Of a stretch of 64,000 bases of DNA, positions 53,300 through 61,985 are shown piece by piece. Under the pieces are notes generated by a model, which did not search any database, was not told the origin of the DNA, and was given only the letters and a program-made list of their open reading frames with translations. The DNA is from Zunongwangia pacifica (GTDB taxonomy: Bacteria; Bacteroidota; Bacteroidia; Flavobacteriales; Flavobacteriaceae): NCBI RefSeq assembly GCF_023499215.1, contig NZ_JAKHSK010000001.1:186001-250000 (forward strand), given 5' to 3'. Positions within the stretch are counted from its first letter, which is position 1. Every line of letters starts with the position of its first letter. A program made the translations under genes and the position numbers.

Positions 53300-53713
53300 A
53301 TGAAAAAGGTTTTTGGTAAAATATTCGCTTCCATTTTAGCCGTTTTAGTGCTTTTTTCTACCTTATCCTTTACGGTAGATCAGCATTTCTGCGGAAGTTT
53401 TCTTGTGGATAGTGCCGTTTTTACAAAAGCAAAGACCTGCGGAATGGAAATGAGCTCAGCAACTTCCGCTGAAGCTTCTATTACAAAAGAACCTTGCTGT
53501 ACCAATAAGAAATTAGAAGTAAAAGGTCAGGATGAACTGAAACAGAACTTCAATAATCTTGATTTTCAGCAGCAAATATTTATCACTGGTTTTATCTATT
53601 CTTACCTACAGGTTTTCGAGGTTTCAGAGCCAGATTTTATTCCTTTTAAAGATTATTCCCCACCAAAGCTGGTCTGCGATATTCAGTTGCAGGATCAGGT
53701 GTTCCTTATTTGA
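53300..53713 (+). CDS. HYC_CC_PP-family protein of the copper island
   Basis: 137 residues with an N-terminal signal or anchor (about 8-27). Three small motifs mark the family: DQHFCG (the HYC position), EPCCTNKK (CC) and YSPPKL (PP). Such proteins stand upstream of CusA-type efflux pumps in Bacteroidota; the Cys and His residues suggest metal binding in the periplasm, but no activity is known. The cusA gene begins 114 bases downstream. Confidence 0.75.
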   Translation: MKKVFGKIFASILAVLVLFSTLSFTVDQHFCGSFLVDSAVFTKAKTCGMEMSSATSAEASITKEPCCTNKKLEVKGQDELKQNFNNLDFQQQIFITGFIYSYLQVFEVSEPDFIPFKDYSPPKLVCDIQLQDQVFLI

Positions 53714-53827
53714 TCTAAACACATTTTCAATTTCGAAACATGCTTATGTTTCGAAGGTTTTGCGATGCCTTTTTAGGCGAAGCTTAAAACTTAAATGATG
53801 TGTTTTTAAGGTCAAATATTTCTTTTT

Positions 53828-56800
53828 ATGCTGAACAAAAGCATTAAATTTTTAATAGAAAATAAACTGGTTGCCGTTATCTTACTTGTTGTTTTGGTAG
53901 GATGGGGATTGGTAAATGCGCCATTTAACTGGGGAAATGGCCCGATAAATATCGGCCTGCCACGCGATCCGGTTGCGGTAGATGCTATTCCCGATATTGG
54001 TGAAAATCAGCAAATTGTTTTTACAAAGTGGGAAGGTCGTTCGCCACAGGATATTGAGGATCAAATCACCTATCCTTTAACGACGTCTCTGTTGGGAATT
54101 CCCGGAGTAAAAACCATTAGAAGTTCTTCAATGTTCGGTTTTTCCAGTATCTATATCATTTTTGAAGAAGATGTAGAGTTCTATTGGAGCCGAAGCCGGA
54201 TCCTGGAAAAATTAAATTCATTACCAGGCGGATTGTTGCCCGACGGAGTAAGTCCGGCTTTAGGCCCGGATGCTACTGCTTTAGGGCAAATTTACTGGTA
54301 TACTTTAGAAGGTCGCGATAAAGATGGGAATGTTACCGGTGGTTGGGATCTTCAGGAATTACGAAGCATTCAGGATTTTTATGTGAAATATGCACTTTCT
54401 GGTGCTGGCGGTGTGTCTGAAGTTGCTTCGATTGGCGGTTATGTTCAGGAATATCAAATCGATATAAATCCTGAAAAAATGCGTCAATACAAGGTGAGCT
54501 TACAAGATGTCGTGAAAGCGGTAAAAGCAAGTAATCGTGAGATTGGCGCGCAGACTTTAGAAATCAATCAGGCCGAATATTTAGTGCGTGGCCTGGGCTA
54601 TGTAAAATCTATAGAAGATATTGAAAATGCAGTAGTTTCCTCTAAAGATTTTACATCTTTAAAAGTCAGTGATGTGGCCTATGTTTCGCTAGGCCCGGCA
54701 GCGCGACGCGGAATTTTAGATAAAGAAGGCGCTGAGGTTGTGGGCGGAGTAGTTGTTGCTCGTAATGGTGCCAATCCAATGGAAGTGATCAATAATGTAA
54801 AAGATAAAATCGCTTCTATTAGTGGTGGGTTGCCTTCCAAAGAATTAGCCGACGGTACCACTTCGCAACTTACCATAGTTCCTTTTTATGATCGATCTGA
54901 ATTGATTCACGAAACCTTAGGCACTTTAAATGAAGCGCTGAGTTTAGAGATTTTGATTACCGTTTTTGTGATCGTGATCATGGTATTTAACCTTCGGGCT
55001 TCGATTCTTATTTCAGGATTACTTCCGGTAGCGGTATTAATGGTATTCATCGCGATGAAATTTTTTAATGTTGATGCCAATATCGTGGCGCTTTCAGGAA
55101 TTGCGATTGCCATTGGGACGATGGTCGATGTTGGGGTGATCCTTTCAGAAAATATTATTCGGCATTTAGAGGAAAACGAAGCAAATCTGCCAACAAACAC
55201 GGTGGTTTATAATGCAACGGCTGAAGTTTCCGGAGCGATCATTACCGCGGTTTTAACCACGATTATCAGTTTTATTCCGGTATTTACGATGGTGGGGGCT
55301 GAAGGAAAATTATTCCGCCCGCTGGCTTTTACCAAAACCATGGCGCTTACCGCTTCGATTATCGTAGCACTATTCTTAATTCCACCTTTTGCAGCCAGTA
55401 TTTTCAGGAAAAGAACCATCCGGAAAAACTTCAATTTAGCCATTCAGGCACTATTGATTTTAGCCGGAATTGCAATGATTTTTTATGGATTTTGGATAGG
55501 CCTAATTTTAATAGGTTTAGGAGCAGCCGGAATTCTAAAATCGAAAAACATCACTTCAGAAAAGCAGCATAACTGGTTGGTTGTAGGTGTTGTCGGCACC
55601 GCCATTGTGTTTATGCTGGCTGTTTTTTGGCGACCACTTGGCTTAGATACTTCGATCTTTTGGAATGTGATCATGGTTGCGATTATTTGCTTTGGTTTAT
55701 TGTTTGTCTTCAATCTTTTTAAAAGCAATTACACCCGCATCTTACATTGGGCATTAGCCAATAAAATAGTATTCCTTGTTTTTCCATTGGCGATCATTAT
55801 TGCAGGCTTCGCGATTATGCGAAATACGGGCGAAGAATTTATGCCTTCGCTTAATGAAGGTTCTTTTTTGTTGATGCCCACATCGATGCCGCATGCCGGA
55901 GTTGCTGAAAACAAACGGATCTTACAACAATTGGATATGGCGGTAGCTCGTATTCCTGAAGTTGAAACGGTGGTAGGAAAAGCAGGTAGAACCGAGTCGG
56001 CATTAGATCCCGCACCACTGAACATGTACGAAAATATTATTCAGTATAAACCTGAATACGCATTAAATGCGAATGGAGAGAAGCAGCGTTTTAAGGTTAA
56101 CGAAGATGGATACTTTGTATTGAAGGACGGGAGTGTATGTGCAAATTCAAACCTAAAAACCGAGCACACCTCAAAGGTTTCCAAAACCTGTGAGGTCTCC
56201 CAGCTAATCCCAGATGAAAATGGGGAATATTATCGAAATTGGCGCCCGCATATTAAATCTCCAGATGATATTTGGAATGAAATTTCAGCAGCCACAAAAC
56301 TACCAGGAATTACCTCAGCACCTAAATTGCAACCTATCGAGACGCGATTGGTGATGTTACAAACCGGGATGCGCGCACCTATGGGAATTAAAGTGCAGGG
56401 TCAGGATTTAAAGCAAATTGAAGCTTTTGGGATGAAGCTCGAAGAAATCCTAAAAGAAGCTGAAGGTGTTAAAGAAGAAGCTGTTTTTGCCGATCGTATC
56501 GTAGGGAAACCTTATTTGCTGATGGATATTAAACGAGATCGATTAGCGAGATATGGGATTTCAGTGAGTGATGTTCAGGAGGTATTGGAAGTGGCTGTAG
56601 GCGGAAAAATGTTAAGCCAGACGGTGGAAGGGCGCGAGCGTTATTCAGTGAGAGTTCGTTATCCAAGAGAACTTCGGGATTCGCCAGAAGATTTGAAAGA
56701 TATTTATGTTCCGGTAGAGAACGGGCAGCCGGTTCCATTAAATGAACTCGTAGAAATTCGCTATGAAAAAGGGCCGCAGGTGATAAAAAGTGAAGACACG

Positions 56801-57562
56801 TTTTTAATTGGCTATGTGCTTTTTGATAAAATGGATGGTTTTGCTGAGGTTGATGTGGTTGAAAATGCGCAAAAAACCATTCAGCAGAAAATAGAATCCG
56901 GAGAATTAAAAGTTCCGCAGAGCATCAATTACGAATTTACCGGAAATTATGAAAATCAGCTTCGCGCCGCAAAGACATTATCCATTGTAGTTCCACTGGC
57001 GCTGCTAATCATTTTTATGATCCTGTATTTTCAGTTTAAATCGGTGACCACATCCTTTATTGTATTTACCGGGATTGCGGTAGCTTTTGGTGGAGGCTTT
57101 ATCATGATCTGGTTGTATGGACAGGACTGGTTTTTAAATTTCAGCCTTTTTGGTGAAAATCTTAGGGATCTATTCCAAATGCATCCCATTAATTTGAGTG
57201 TTGCAGTTTGGGTTGGTTTTATTGCGCTTTTCGGGATTGCGACAGATGATGGTGTGGTAATGGCGACGTATCTAACGCAGACTTTCGGTAAAAATGAACC
57301 CGATACTGTAAAAGCCATTCGAGCGTCCGTGGTTGAGGCCGGCGAGAAAAGAATCCGGCCTTGTTTAATGACTACAGCGACGACCATTTTGGCATTACTG
57401 CCGGTGTTAACCAGTACAGGACGTGGAAGTGATATTATGATCCCGATGGCGATACCAAGTTTCGGCGGAATGGTATTCGCGTTAATCACGCTTTTTGTTG
57501 TACCAGTATTGTTTTGCTGGAAAAAGGAGTTGAAGTTGAAAAATAAAGTAGTGAGTAGTTAG
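53828..57562 (+). CDS. cusA: CusA/CzcA-family heavy-metal RND efflux pump
   Basis: 1244 residues with the RND layout: a first helix (about 13-30), porter domain, helices 2-6 with the proton-relay GTMVDVGVILSENIIRH, a second porter domain and helices 8-12 with FGIATDDGVVMATYL. PDDIW and NEGSFLLMPTSMPHAG mark the metal-RND branch. With the TolC-like and CusB proteins it expels Cu+/Ag+ from the periplasm. Near residues 775-800 a segment (VCANSNLKTEHTSKVSKTC) is encoded by a palindromic repeat and looks inserted. The last codons (KVVSS) overlap a sequence also found after tolC. Confidence 0.93.
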   Translation: MLNKSIKFLIENKLVAVILLVVLVGWGLVNAPFNWGNGPINIGLPRDPVAVDAIPDIGENQQIVFTKWEGRSPQDIEDQITYPLTTSLLGIPGVKTIRSSSMFGFSSIYIIFEEDVEFYWSRSRILEKLNSLPGGLLPDGVSPALGPDATALGQIYWYTLEGRDKDGNVTGGWDLQELRSIQDFYVKYALSGAGGVSEVASIGGYVQEYQIDINPEKMRQYKVSLQDVVKAVKASNREIGAQTLEINQAEYLVRGLGYVKSIEDIENAVVSSKDFTSLKVSDVAYVSLGPAARRGILDKEGAEVVGGVVVARNGANPMEVINNVKDKIASISGGLPSKELADGTTSQLTIVPFYDRSELIHETLGTLNEALSLEILITVFVIVIMVFNLRASILISGLLPVAVLMVFIAMKFFNVDANIVALSGIAIAIGTMVDVGVILSENIIRHLEENEANLPTNTVVYNATAEVSGAIITAVLTTIISFIPVFTMVGAEGKLFRPLAFTKTMALTASIIVALFLIPPFAASIFRKRTIRKNFNLAIQALLILAGIAMIFYGFWIGLILIGLGAAGILKSKNITSEKQHNWLVVGVVGTAIVFMLAVFWRPLGLDTSIFWNVIMVAIICFGLLFVFNLFKSNYTRILHWALANKIVFLVFPLAIIIAGFAIMRNTGEEFMPSLNEGSFLLMPTSMPHAGVAENKRILQQLDMAVARIPEVETVVGKAGRTESALDPAPLNMYENIIQYKPEYALNANGEKQRFKVNEDGYFVLKDGSVCANSNLKTEHTSKVSKTCEVSQLIPDENGEYYRNWRPHIKSPDDIWNEISAATKLPGITSAPKLQPIETRLVMLQTGMRAPMGIKVQGQDLKQIEAFGMKLEEILKEAEGVKEEAVFADRIVGKPYLLMDIKRDRLARYGISVSDVQEVLEVAVGGKMLSQTVEGRERYSVRVRYPRELRDSPEDLKDIYVPVENGQPVPLNELVEIRYEKGPQVIKSEDTFLIGYVLFDKMDGFAEVDVVENAQKTIQQKIESGELKVPQSINYEFTGNYENQLRAAKTLSIVVPLALLIIFMILYFQFKSVTTSFIVFTGIAVAFGGGFIMIWLYGQDWFLNFSLFGENLRDLFQMHPINLSVAVWVGFIALFGIATDDGVVMATYLTQTFGKNEPDTVKAIRASVVEAGEKRIRPCLMTTATTILALLPVLTSTGRGSDIMIPMAIPSFGGMVFALITLFVVPVLFCWKKELKLKNKVVSS
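56168..56196. repeat. Palindromic repeat inserted in the cusA coding sequence
   Basis: Arms ACCTCAAAGGTTT (56168-56180) and AAACCTGTGAGGT (56184-56196), one mismatch, loop CCA. The reading frame stays open, and the encoded stretch interrupts an otherwise conserved region of the pump. Confidence 0.7.
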
Positions 57563-57581
57563 AATTTAGAAAATAGAGCAG

Positions 57582-57602
57582 AGAAACAAGAGCCAAGAAC
57601 CA
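57582..57602. repeat. Degenerate heptamer tract after cusA
   Basis: Three consecutive 7-base units AGAAACA, AGAGCCA, AGAACCA. The 252-bp gap between cusA and the TolC-like gene also holds a repeat pair at 57649-57764 and no gene. Confidence 0.55.
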
Positions 57603-57648
57603 GGAATTATTCTGAATGCAAAATGTTGAATTTTGAATGAAATTTTCT

Positions 57649-57764
57649 AGTCATTTCGACCCTGCCAGCCGGCAGGCGGGTGAAGCGGAGCGTAATGGAG
57701 AAATCTTTAGTTTCAGTTCTTATTGAAAATAGATTTCTCGACTCGTGCCTCGCTCGAAATGACG
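57649..57764. repeat. Head-to-head repeat pair, GTCATTTCGA type
   Basis: Unit one, 57649-57707, runs from GTCATTTCGA through the inner palindrome CTGCCAGCCGGCAG to GGAGAAATCT; unit two, 57731-57764, is the inverse, AGATTTCTCGA to CGAAATGAC. It has the same head-to-head plan as the GTCA-TCTCAT family but another core. Confidence 0.7.
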
Positions 57765-57813
57765 ACAGGTTTTAGATAAGTGATTTTGCTTGGAACATGA
57801 AACAAAACTTTAA

Positions 57814-59079
57814 ATGAAAAAGGAAAATAAACTGATGGCTGAAAGCTGGCAGCTAAAAGCTGAAAAAGCATATAAAACTTTCCTGATCTTGGGAATGCTG
57901 CTACTTTCTTTGGCACCCCAGGCGCAACAGCTGGAATCTTATGTTTTGGAAGCGCAGGATAATAGCCCGGCGATCGATGCCTTGCGAGCGAAATATGATA
58001 TTTCCAAAGAGCAGATCAATGCGGTAAACACGTTGCCTAATACCGAATTTGCTGCAGGCTATTTTGTTAGCGAACCTGAAACCAGAACCGGCCCCCAGCA
58101 GGCTAAATTTTCGGTGAAGCAGATGTTTCCGTGGTTTGGGACAATTTCTGCGAGGCAGAATTATGCCAGTGCATTAGCCGAAGAAGACAATATTGAAGTC
58201 GATATCGCTTTACGCAAGCTAAGATTATCGGTTTCTAAGACCTATTTTCAATTATATGAACTTCAGCAGAAAATTAAAGTGATTCAGGAGAATATTGAGT
58301 TATTGAAGGTCTATGAAGAATTGGCGCTAAACGGGGTGGAAGTTGGTAAAGCCAGCGCTGTGGATGTGCTTCAGTTGCAAATGCGTCAAAATAAGCTGAA
58401 AGATCAGCAGGTAAATCTTGAAAGTCAATTAAATGCCGGAAAAGTGGCTTTTAATCGATTATTGAATAAAGAAAATAATACTTCAGTTGAACTTGTAGAT
58501 ACGTTGGAATTGCCTTCAGAAGAAATAAATATTTCAGAAATAAAAGTTCATCCAGAATTATCCAAATTCGATGAAAGTCTGGAAAGTGTTGATTTTGCCG
58601 AAGCTATTAATCAAAAAGAATCGGCTCCGCAATTTGGTTTAGGGATAGATTATATCAATGTTGGGAGGCGGGCCGATATGGCAATTCCTGATAATGGGAA
58701 AGATATTGTGATGCCTATGGTATCGTTTTCTATTCCGATTTTCAATAATAAATATTCATCGGTTACCGCGCAGAATGAGTTGCGAAAAAAGCAAATTTCA
58801 GCAAATAGAAATCAGCGTTTAAATGAATTGGAAAGCAGTTTGTCGAATGCTATAGAAATGCGGAATTCAGCTCGTAATTCTGTAGAGATTCAACTTCGAA
58901 ATATTGCATTAACCAGAGATGCGGAGGATATTTTAATGCGGAGTTACGAAAGTGAAAGTTTAGATTTTAGGGATGTGCTGGATATTCAGGAAATGCAGTT
59001 GGATTATCAGCTGAGATTGGCCGAAGCGGTAAGTAATTATTTTCAGCAAACAGCGGTGATTCAGTATTTAGTGGAATAG
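57814..59079 (+). CDS. TolC-family outer-membrane factor
   Basis: 421 residues. A hydrophobic signal core (about 20-36, FLILGMLLLSLAPQAQQ) is preceded by an unusually long polar stretch, MKKENKLMAESWQLKAEKAY; its codons include a heptamer tract. The mature part has the long coiled helices of TolC, e.g. LQLQMRQNKLKDQQVNLESQL in sequence and the GVEVGKASAVDVL hinge. It should form the outer-membrane channel for the CusA pump. An ATG at 57835 is an alternative start. CusB follows after a 519-bp repeat-rich gap. Confidence 0.88.
   Translation: MKKENKLMAESWQLKAEKAYKTFLILGMLLLSLAPQAQQLESYVLEAQDNSPAIDALRAKYDISKEQINAVNTLPNTEFAAGYFVSEPETRTGPQQAKFSVKQMFPWFGTISARQNYASALAEEDNIEVDIALRKLRLSVSKTYFQLYELQQKIKVIQENIELLKVYEELALNGVEVGKASAVDVLQLQMRQNKLKDQQVNLESQLNAGKVAFNRLLNKENNTSVELVDTLELPSEEINISEIKVHPELSKFDESLESVDFAEAINQKESAPQFGLGIDYINVGRRADMAIPDNGKDIVMPMVSFSIPIFNNKYSSVTAQNELRKKQISANRNQRLNELESSLSNAIEMRNSARNSVEIQLRNIALTRDAEDILMRSYESESLDFRDVLDIQEMQLDYQLRLAEAVSNYFQQTAVIQYLVE
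57837..57864 (+). repeat. Heptamer tract in the N-terminal codons of the TolC-like gene
   Basis: Four 7-base units GGCTGAA, AGCTGGC, AGCTAAA, AGCTGAA. Units of the same kind occur outside genes at 59570-59590 (AGCTGAT, AGCTAAA, GGCTAAA). Confidence 0.65.
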
Positions 59080-59199
59080 TAATGAGTAGTTAGAATTGAG
59101 TATTGAGAAGAGCAAATTTGACAATGTGGTAATTTGAAAATGTGATGATTGAGAAGAGAGAAAAAAATAGAATAGAGATTATAGATTTTGAATGAATAA

Positions 59200-59371
59200 A
59201 GGCCTACCGAAAATTGCTTGTAAAATTGGAAGTGAGAGAAGCGTAGAATTTTAGGCTGTTTGAGCGTAGCGAGTTCCTAAAATTTAGGTTCTGAACAAAC
59301 AATTTAGAGCAAAGTTCGTAAGCCTAGACTTTTTTGTTTCTTTTTTCGGCAATGGAAAAAAGAAAAAGAAT
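59200..59371. repeat. Structured intergenic element of the flavobacterial type
   Basis: About 170 bases of non-coding sequence containing a perfect 9-bp stem AATTTTAGG (59247-59255) / CCTAAAATT (59276-59284) around TTTGAGCGTAGCGAG, then CCTAGACTTTTTTG and an A-rich tail. Its layout resembles dispersed intergenic repeats known in Flavobacteriaceae; that link is from memory. The 519-bp gap from 59080 to 59598 holds this, a REP-like pair and a heptamer tract, and no gene. Confidence 0.5.
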
Positions 59372-59414
59372 ACGATTGGAATTGGAGAATAGATAATTTT
59401 CAAATGTAGCTTTT

Positions 59415-59498
59415 GTCATGCTGAACTCGTCCGCGATAGCTATCGGGACAGCATCTCATAACGCTGATGCTGAGATCCCGGATCAAGTCCGGGATGAC
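59415..59498. repeat. REP-like head-to-head hairpin pair (copy 3)
   Basis: Unit one, 59415-59460, GTCATGCTGAACTCG, inner GATAGCTATC, then CAGCATCTCATA; unit two, 59471-59498, TGAGATCCCGGATCAAG then TCCGGGATGAC. Same family as copies at 11451, 53102 and 61309. Confidence 0.75.
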
Positions 59499-59569
59499 TG
59501 ATTAAGTTAGAATAGATAAAAACTGAAAGAAACAGCATTTTGGATAAAATTTTAAATATTGAAAAAATA

Positions 59570-59590
59570 AGCTGATAGCTAAAGGCTAAA
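59570..59590. repeat. Heptamer tract before cusB
   Basis: Three 7-base units AGCTGAT, AGCTAAA, GGCTAAA end 8 bases before the cusB start codon, where a ribosome-binding region would normally lie. Confidence 0.6.
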
Positions 59591-59598
59591 AGACGATT

Positions 59599-61302
59599 AT
59601 GAAAAAAACAATTATATATACAGGTTTGGCTTTGATCATTGGCCTTTTTATTGGCTATTTGGTTTTTAGCGGAAGTGATAATACAACCGAAGAGACGCAC
59701 GCTGAGCATAGTGCAGCAGAAGATACAATGTGGACCTGTTCGATGCATCCGCAGATCATGCAACCCGAACCTGGAGATTGCCCGATTTGCGGCATGGAAT
59801 TAATCCCGGCAGATCAAAGTGATGCTACTATTGCAGGTTTTACGATGACCGAAAATGCAATGAAACTGGCGAATATCCAAACAACAATCGTCGGAACTTC
59901 TAATGCAGACAAATCGGTTACTCTATCTGGAACCTTAGAAACTAATGAAGAACTAAATGCAGTGCAATCCTCGTATTTTGCTGGGAGAATCGAACAGCTT
60001 TTTATCAATACGACAGGGGAACAGGTTAAGATTGGTCAAATTCTGGCAACAATTTATTCACCCGAACTGGTGGCTGCGCAGCAGGAATTATTAACGGCTT
60101 TGAAACTAAAGGAATCTCAGCCTAAATTATACCAGGCGGTACGAAACAAGCTTAAGAATTGGAAGTTGAGTGATTCGCAAATCAATTCGATCGAAGAAAG
60201 CGGAAAAGTAAAAGAGAATTTTCCTGTTTTTGCCTCAAATTCGGGTACGGTGACTGAAAAAATGGTAAACGAGGGGGATTACGTAAATCGTGGGCAGCCC
60301 TTGTATAAAGTCGCAAATCTTACGAAAGTATGGGCGGTTTTCGATGCTTATGAGCAGCAATTGTCTAATTTAAAAGAAGGTCAAAAACTTCAAATCTCGG
60401 TAAATGCTTTTGTAGACGAAAGTTTTAGTGGAACCATAGATTTTATAGATCCTATTTTAGATAACTCGGCTAGAACTACAGAAGTTCGCGTGGTTTTAGA
60501 TAATCGCGACAGAAACTTAAAACCGGGAATGTTCGTAGAAGCTAAGGTTGAGTTGGGAGCTAAAGAAGATTCGCAAATAAGTATCCCAAAGTCGGCAGTA
60601 ATGTGGACGGGAGAGCGATCTGTGGTGTATTTAAAAACCGATCCCAATACGCCACAATTTGAAATGAAAGAGGTGAAATTAGGTAGCGAAACTGGCGATA
60701 CTTACCAAATTCTTGAAGGTTTGGAAAAAGGTGATGAAGTGGTTACCAACGGAACCTTTACCGTAGATGCCGCGGCCCAACTTCAGGGAAAAAAATCGAT
60801 GATGAACCAGAATCCGACTGATAGCAATAATAAAGCTATGGTGATGGAAATGAGTTTGCCAAAAAGTTTTCAGTCGGTACTAAAACCGGTGATTCAGGAT
60901 TATTTACAATTGAAAGATGATCTGGTGGCTAGCGATGCCGCTTCAGCAATGCAGGCCGCGAAAAAAGCTTCAGCAAAAATCAACAATATCGATACATCGG
61001 AATTGAATAAGATGTTGACATCTCACTTTAAAGTTCTTCAGGATAAATTTAAAGCGATAAGTGATACAGCAGCTATTGCCGCGCAACGAGAAAATTTTAT
61101 TGCCCTTTCTCAAAATATGATTGCGCTGGTATCGAATTTCGATGAAATAGAGGAAATTTATATTCAACGTTGCCCAATGGCGAACAACAACAAAGGCGCG
61201 ACCTGGCTAAGTAAAAATAAAGAAATTAAGAATCCATATTTTGGAGACCAAATGTTAGGCTGTGGTGAAATTTTGGAAACATTACCAAATAAATATAAAT
61301 AG
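59599..61302 (+). CDS. cusB: CusB-type periplasmic adaptor with metal-binding and DUF3347 domains
   Basis: 567 residues: N-terminal membrane anchor (about 5-24), a His-rich stretch, a heavy-metal-binding domain (TCSMHPQIMQPEPGDCPICGMEL, split by Met and Cys ligands, about 51-74), the adaptor core with barrel and hairpin domains (about 95-400), and a C-terminal DUF3347 domain (about 430-565) ending in RCPMANNNKGATWLS and NPYFGDQMLGCGE. It joins CusA to the outer-membrane channel and may pass on metal. The C-terminal domain is shared with the next gene. Confidence 0.92.
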   Translation: MKKTIIYTGLALIIGLFIGYLVFSGSDNTTEETHAEHSAAEDTMWTCSMHPQIMQPEPGDCPICGMELIPADQSDATIAGFTMTENAMKLANIQTTIVGTSNADKSVTLSGTLETNEELNAVQSSYFAGRIEQLFINTTGEQVKIGQILATIYSPELVAAQQELLTALKLKESQPKLYQAVRNKLKNWKLSDSQINSIEESGKVKENFPVFASNSGTVTEKMVNEGDYVNRGQPLYKVANLTKVWAVFDAYEQQLSNLKEGQKLQISVNAFVDESFSGTIDFIDPILDNSARTTEVRVVLDNRDRNLKPGMFVEAKVELGAKEDSQISIPKSAVMWTGERSVVYLKTDPNTPQFEMKEVKLGSETGDTYQILEGLEKGDEVVTNGTFTVDAAAQLQGKKSMMNQNPTDSNNKAMVMEMSLPKSFQSVLKPVIQDYLQLKDDLVASDAASAMQAAKKASAKINNIDTSELNKMLTSHFKVLQDKFKAISDTAAIAAQRENFIALSQNMIALVSNFDEIEEIYIQRCPMANNNKGATWLSKNKEIKNPYFGDQMLGCGEILETLPNKYK

Positions 61303-61308
61303 TATAAC

Positions 61309-61370
61309 GTCACCCTGAACTTGTTTCAGGGTCTCATAATAATGAGATTCCGGATCAAGTCTTGAATGAC
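61309..61370. repeat. REP-like head-to-head hairpin pair (copy 4, minimal form)
   Basis: GTCACCCTGAACTTGTTTCAGGGTCTCAT followed by AATGAGATTCCGGATCAAGTC and TTGAATGAC, given here in parts: two 30-base units back to back without inner palindromes. It shows the basic unit most clearly and lies between cusB and the DUF3347 lipoprotein gene. Confidence 0.75.
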
Positions 61371-61409
61371 CTAAAATAATGTTCAATAATTAATTAAAAA
61401 CAAGCAATT

Positions 61410-61976
61410 ATGAAGCGTATACACAGAAATCTATTTTTTATCGCCCTTTCAGCAGGGATCGTAAGTTTTACCAGCTGTAAGGAGAACAAAGAAACTTCTA
61501 CTGAAACATCTGCTGAAACTTCGCACGAAGAAATGAATATGTCTCACGATGAAGAGATGGACGAAGAGTCTGCTATGGAAATGAGTGAGGCCGAATTTAA
61601 TGACGAGAAAGTTGCAGCGAATTACGAAGCTTATTTAGATTTGAAGGATGCTTTAGTAGCTACTGACGCTGAAGCAGCGAAGGAAGCGGCTAAAAAACTA
61701 TCTGAAAACGCAGAAGCTGAGATTATGGAAGCAGCGAGTAAAATTGCAGAAGCATCAGATATCGAAGCGCAACGTAAAGCCTTTTCAGATTTAACACATA
61801 GTATGGAGCCCGTGTTGGAAAATGCGATTGCCTCTGGAGCGATTTACAAACAATTTTGCCCAATGGCTTTTGAAGGTAAGGGCGATTACTGGTTTGCAAG
61901 TTCCAAAGACATTAATAATCCTTATTTTGGGGATAAAATGTTGCATTGCGGCAGAGTAGAAAAAACTATTCAGTAA
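61410..61976 (+). CDS. DUF3347-domain lipoprotein of the copper island
   Basis: 188 residues. The N-terminus (FIALSAGIVSFTSCKEN) is a lipoprotein signal with Cys23; a Met/His/Asp/Glu-rich stretch follows (EEMNMSHDEEMDEESAMEM), well suited to bind copper. The DUF3347 domain (about 65-185) ends with FCPMAFEGKGDYW and NPYFGDKMLHCG, closely like the C-terminus of CusB. It is probably a periplasmic or surface copper-binding protein; no enzyme activity is suggested. A MITE-like element follows. Confidence 0.82.
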   Translation: MKRIHRNLFFIALSAGIVSFTSCKENKETSTETSAETSHEEMNMSHDEEMDEESAMEMSEAEFNDEKVAANYEAYLDLKDALVATDAEAAKEAAKKLSENAEAEIMEAASKIAEASDIEAQRKAFSDLTHSMEPVLENAIASGAIYKQFCPMAFEGKGDYWFASSKDINNPYFGDKMLHCGRVEKTIQ

Positions 61977-61985
61977 AAAATATTA

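Noticed and set aside
57031-57489. 152-codon minus-strand frame opposite cusA
   Set aside because: It lacks recognisable motifs and mirrors the conserved membrane segments of the pump.
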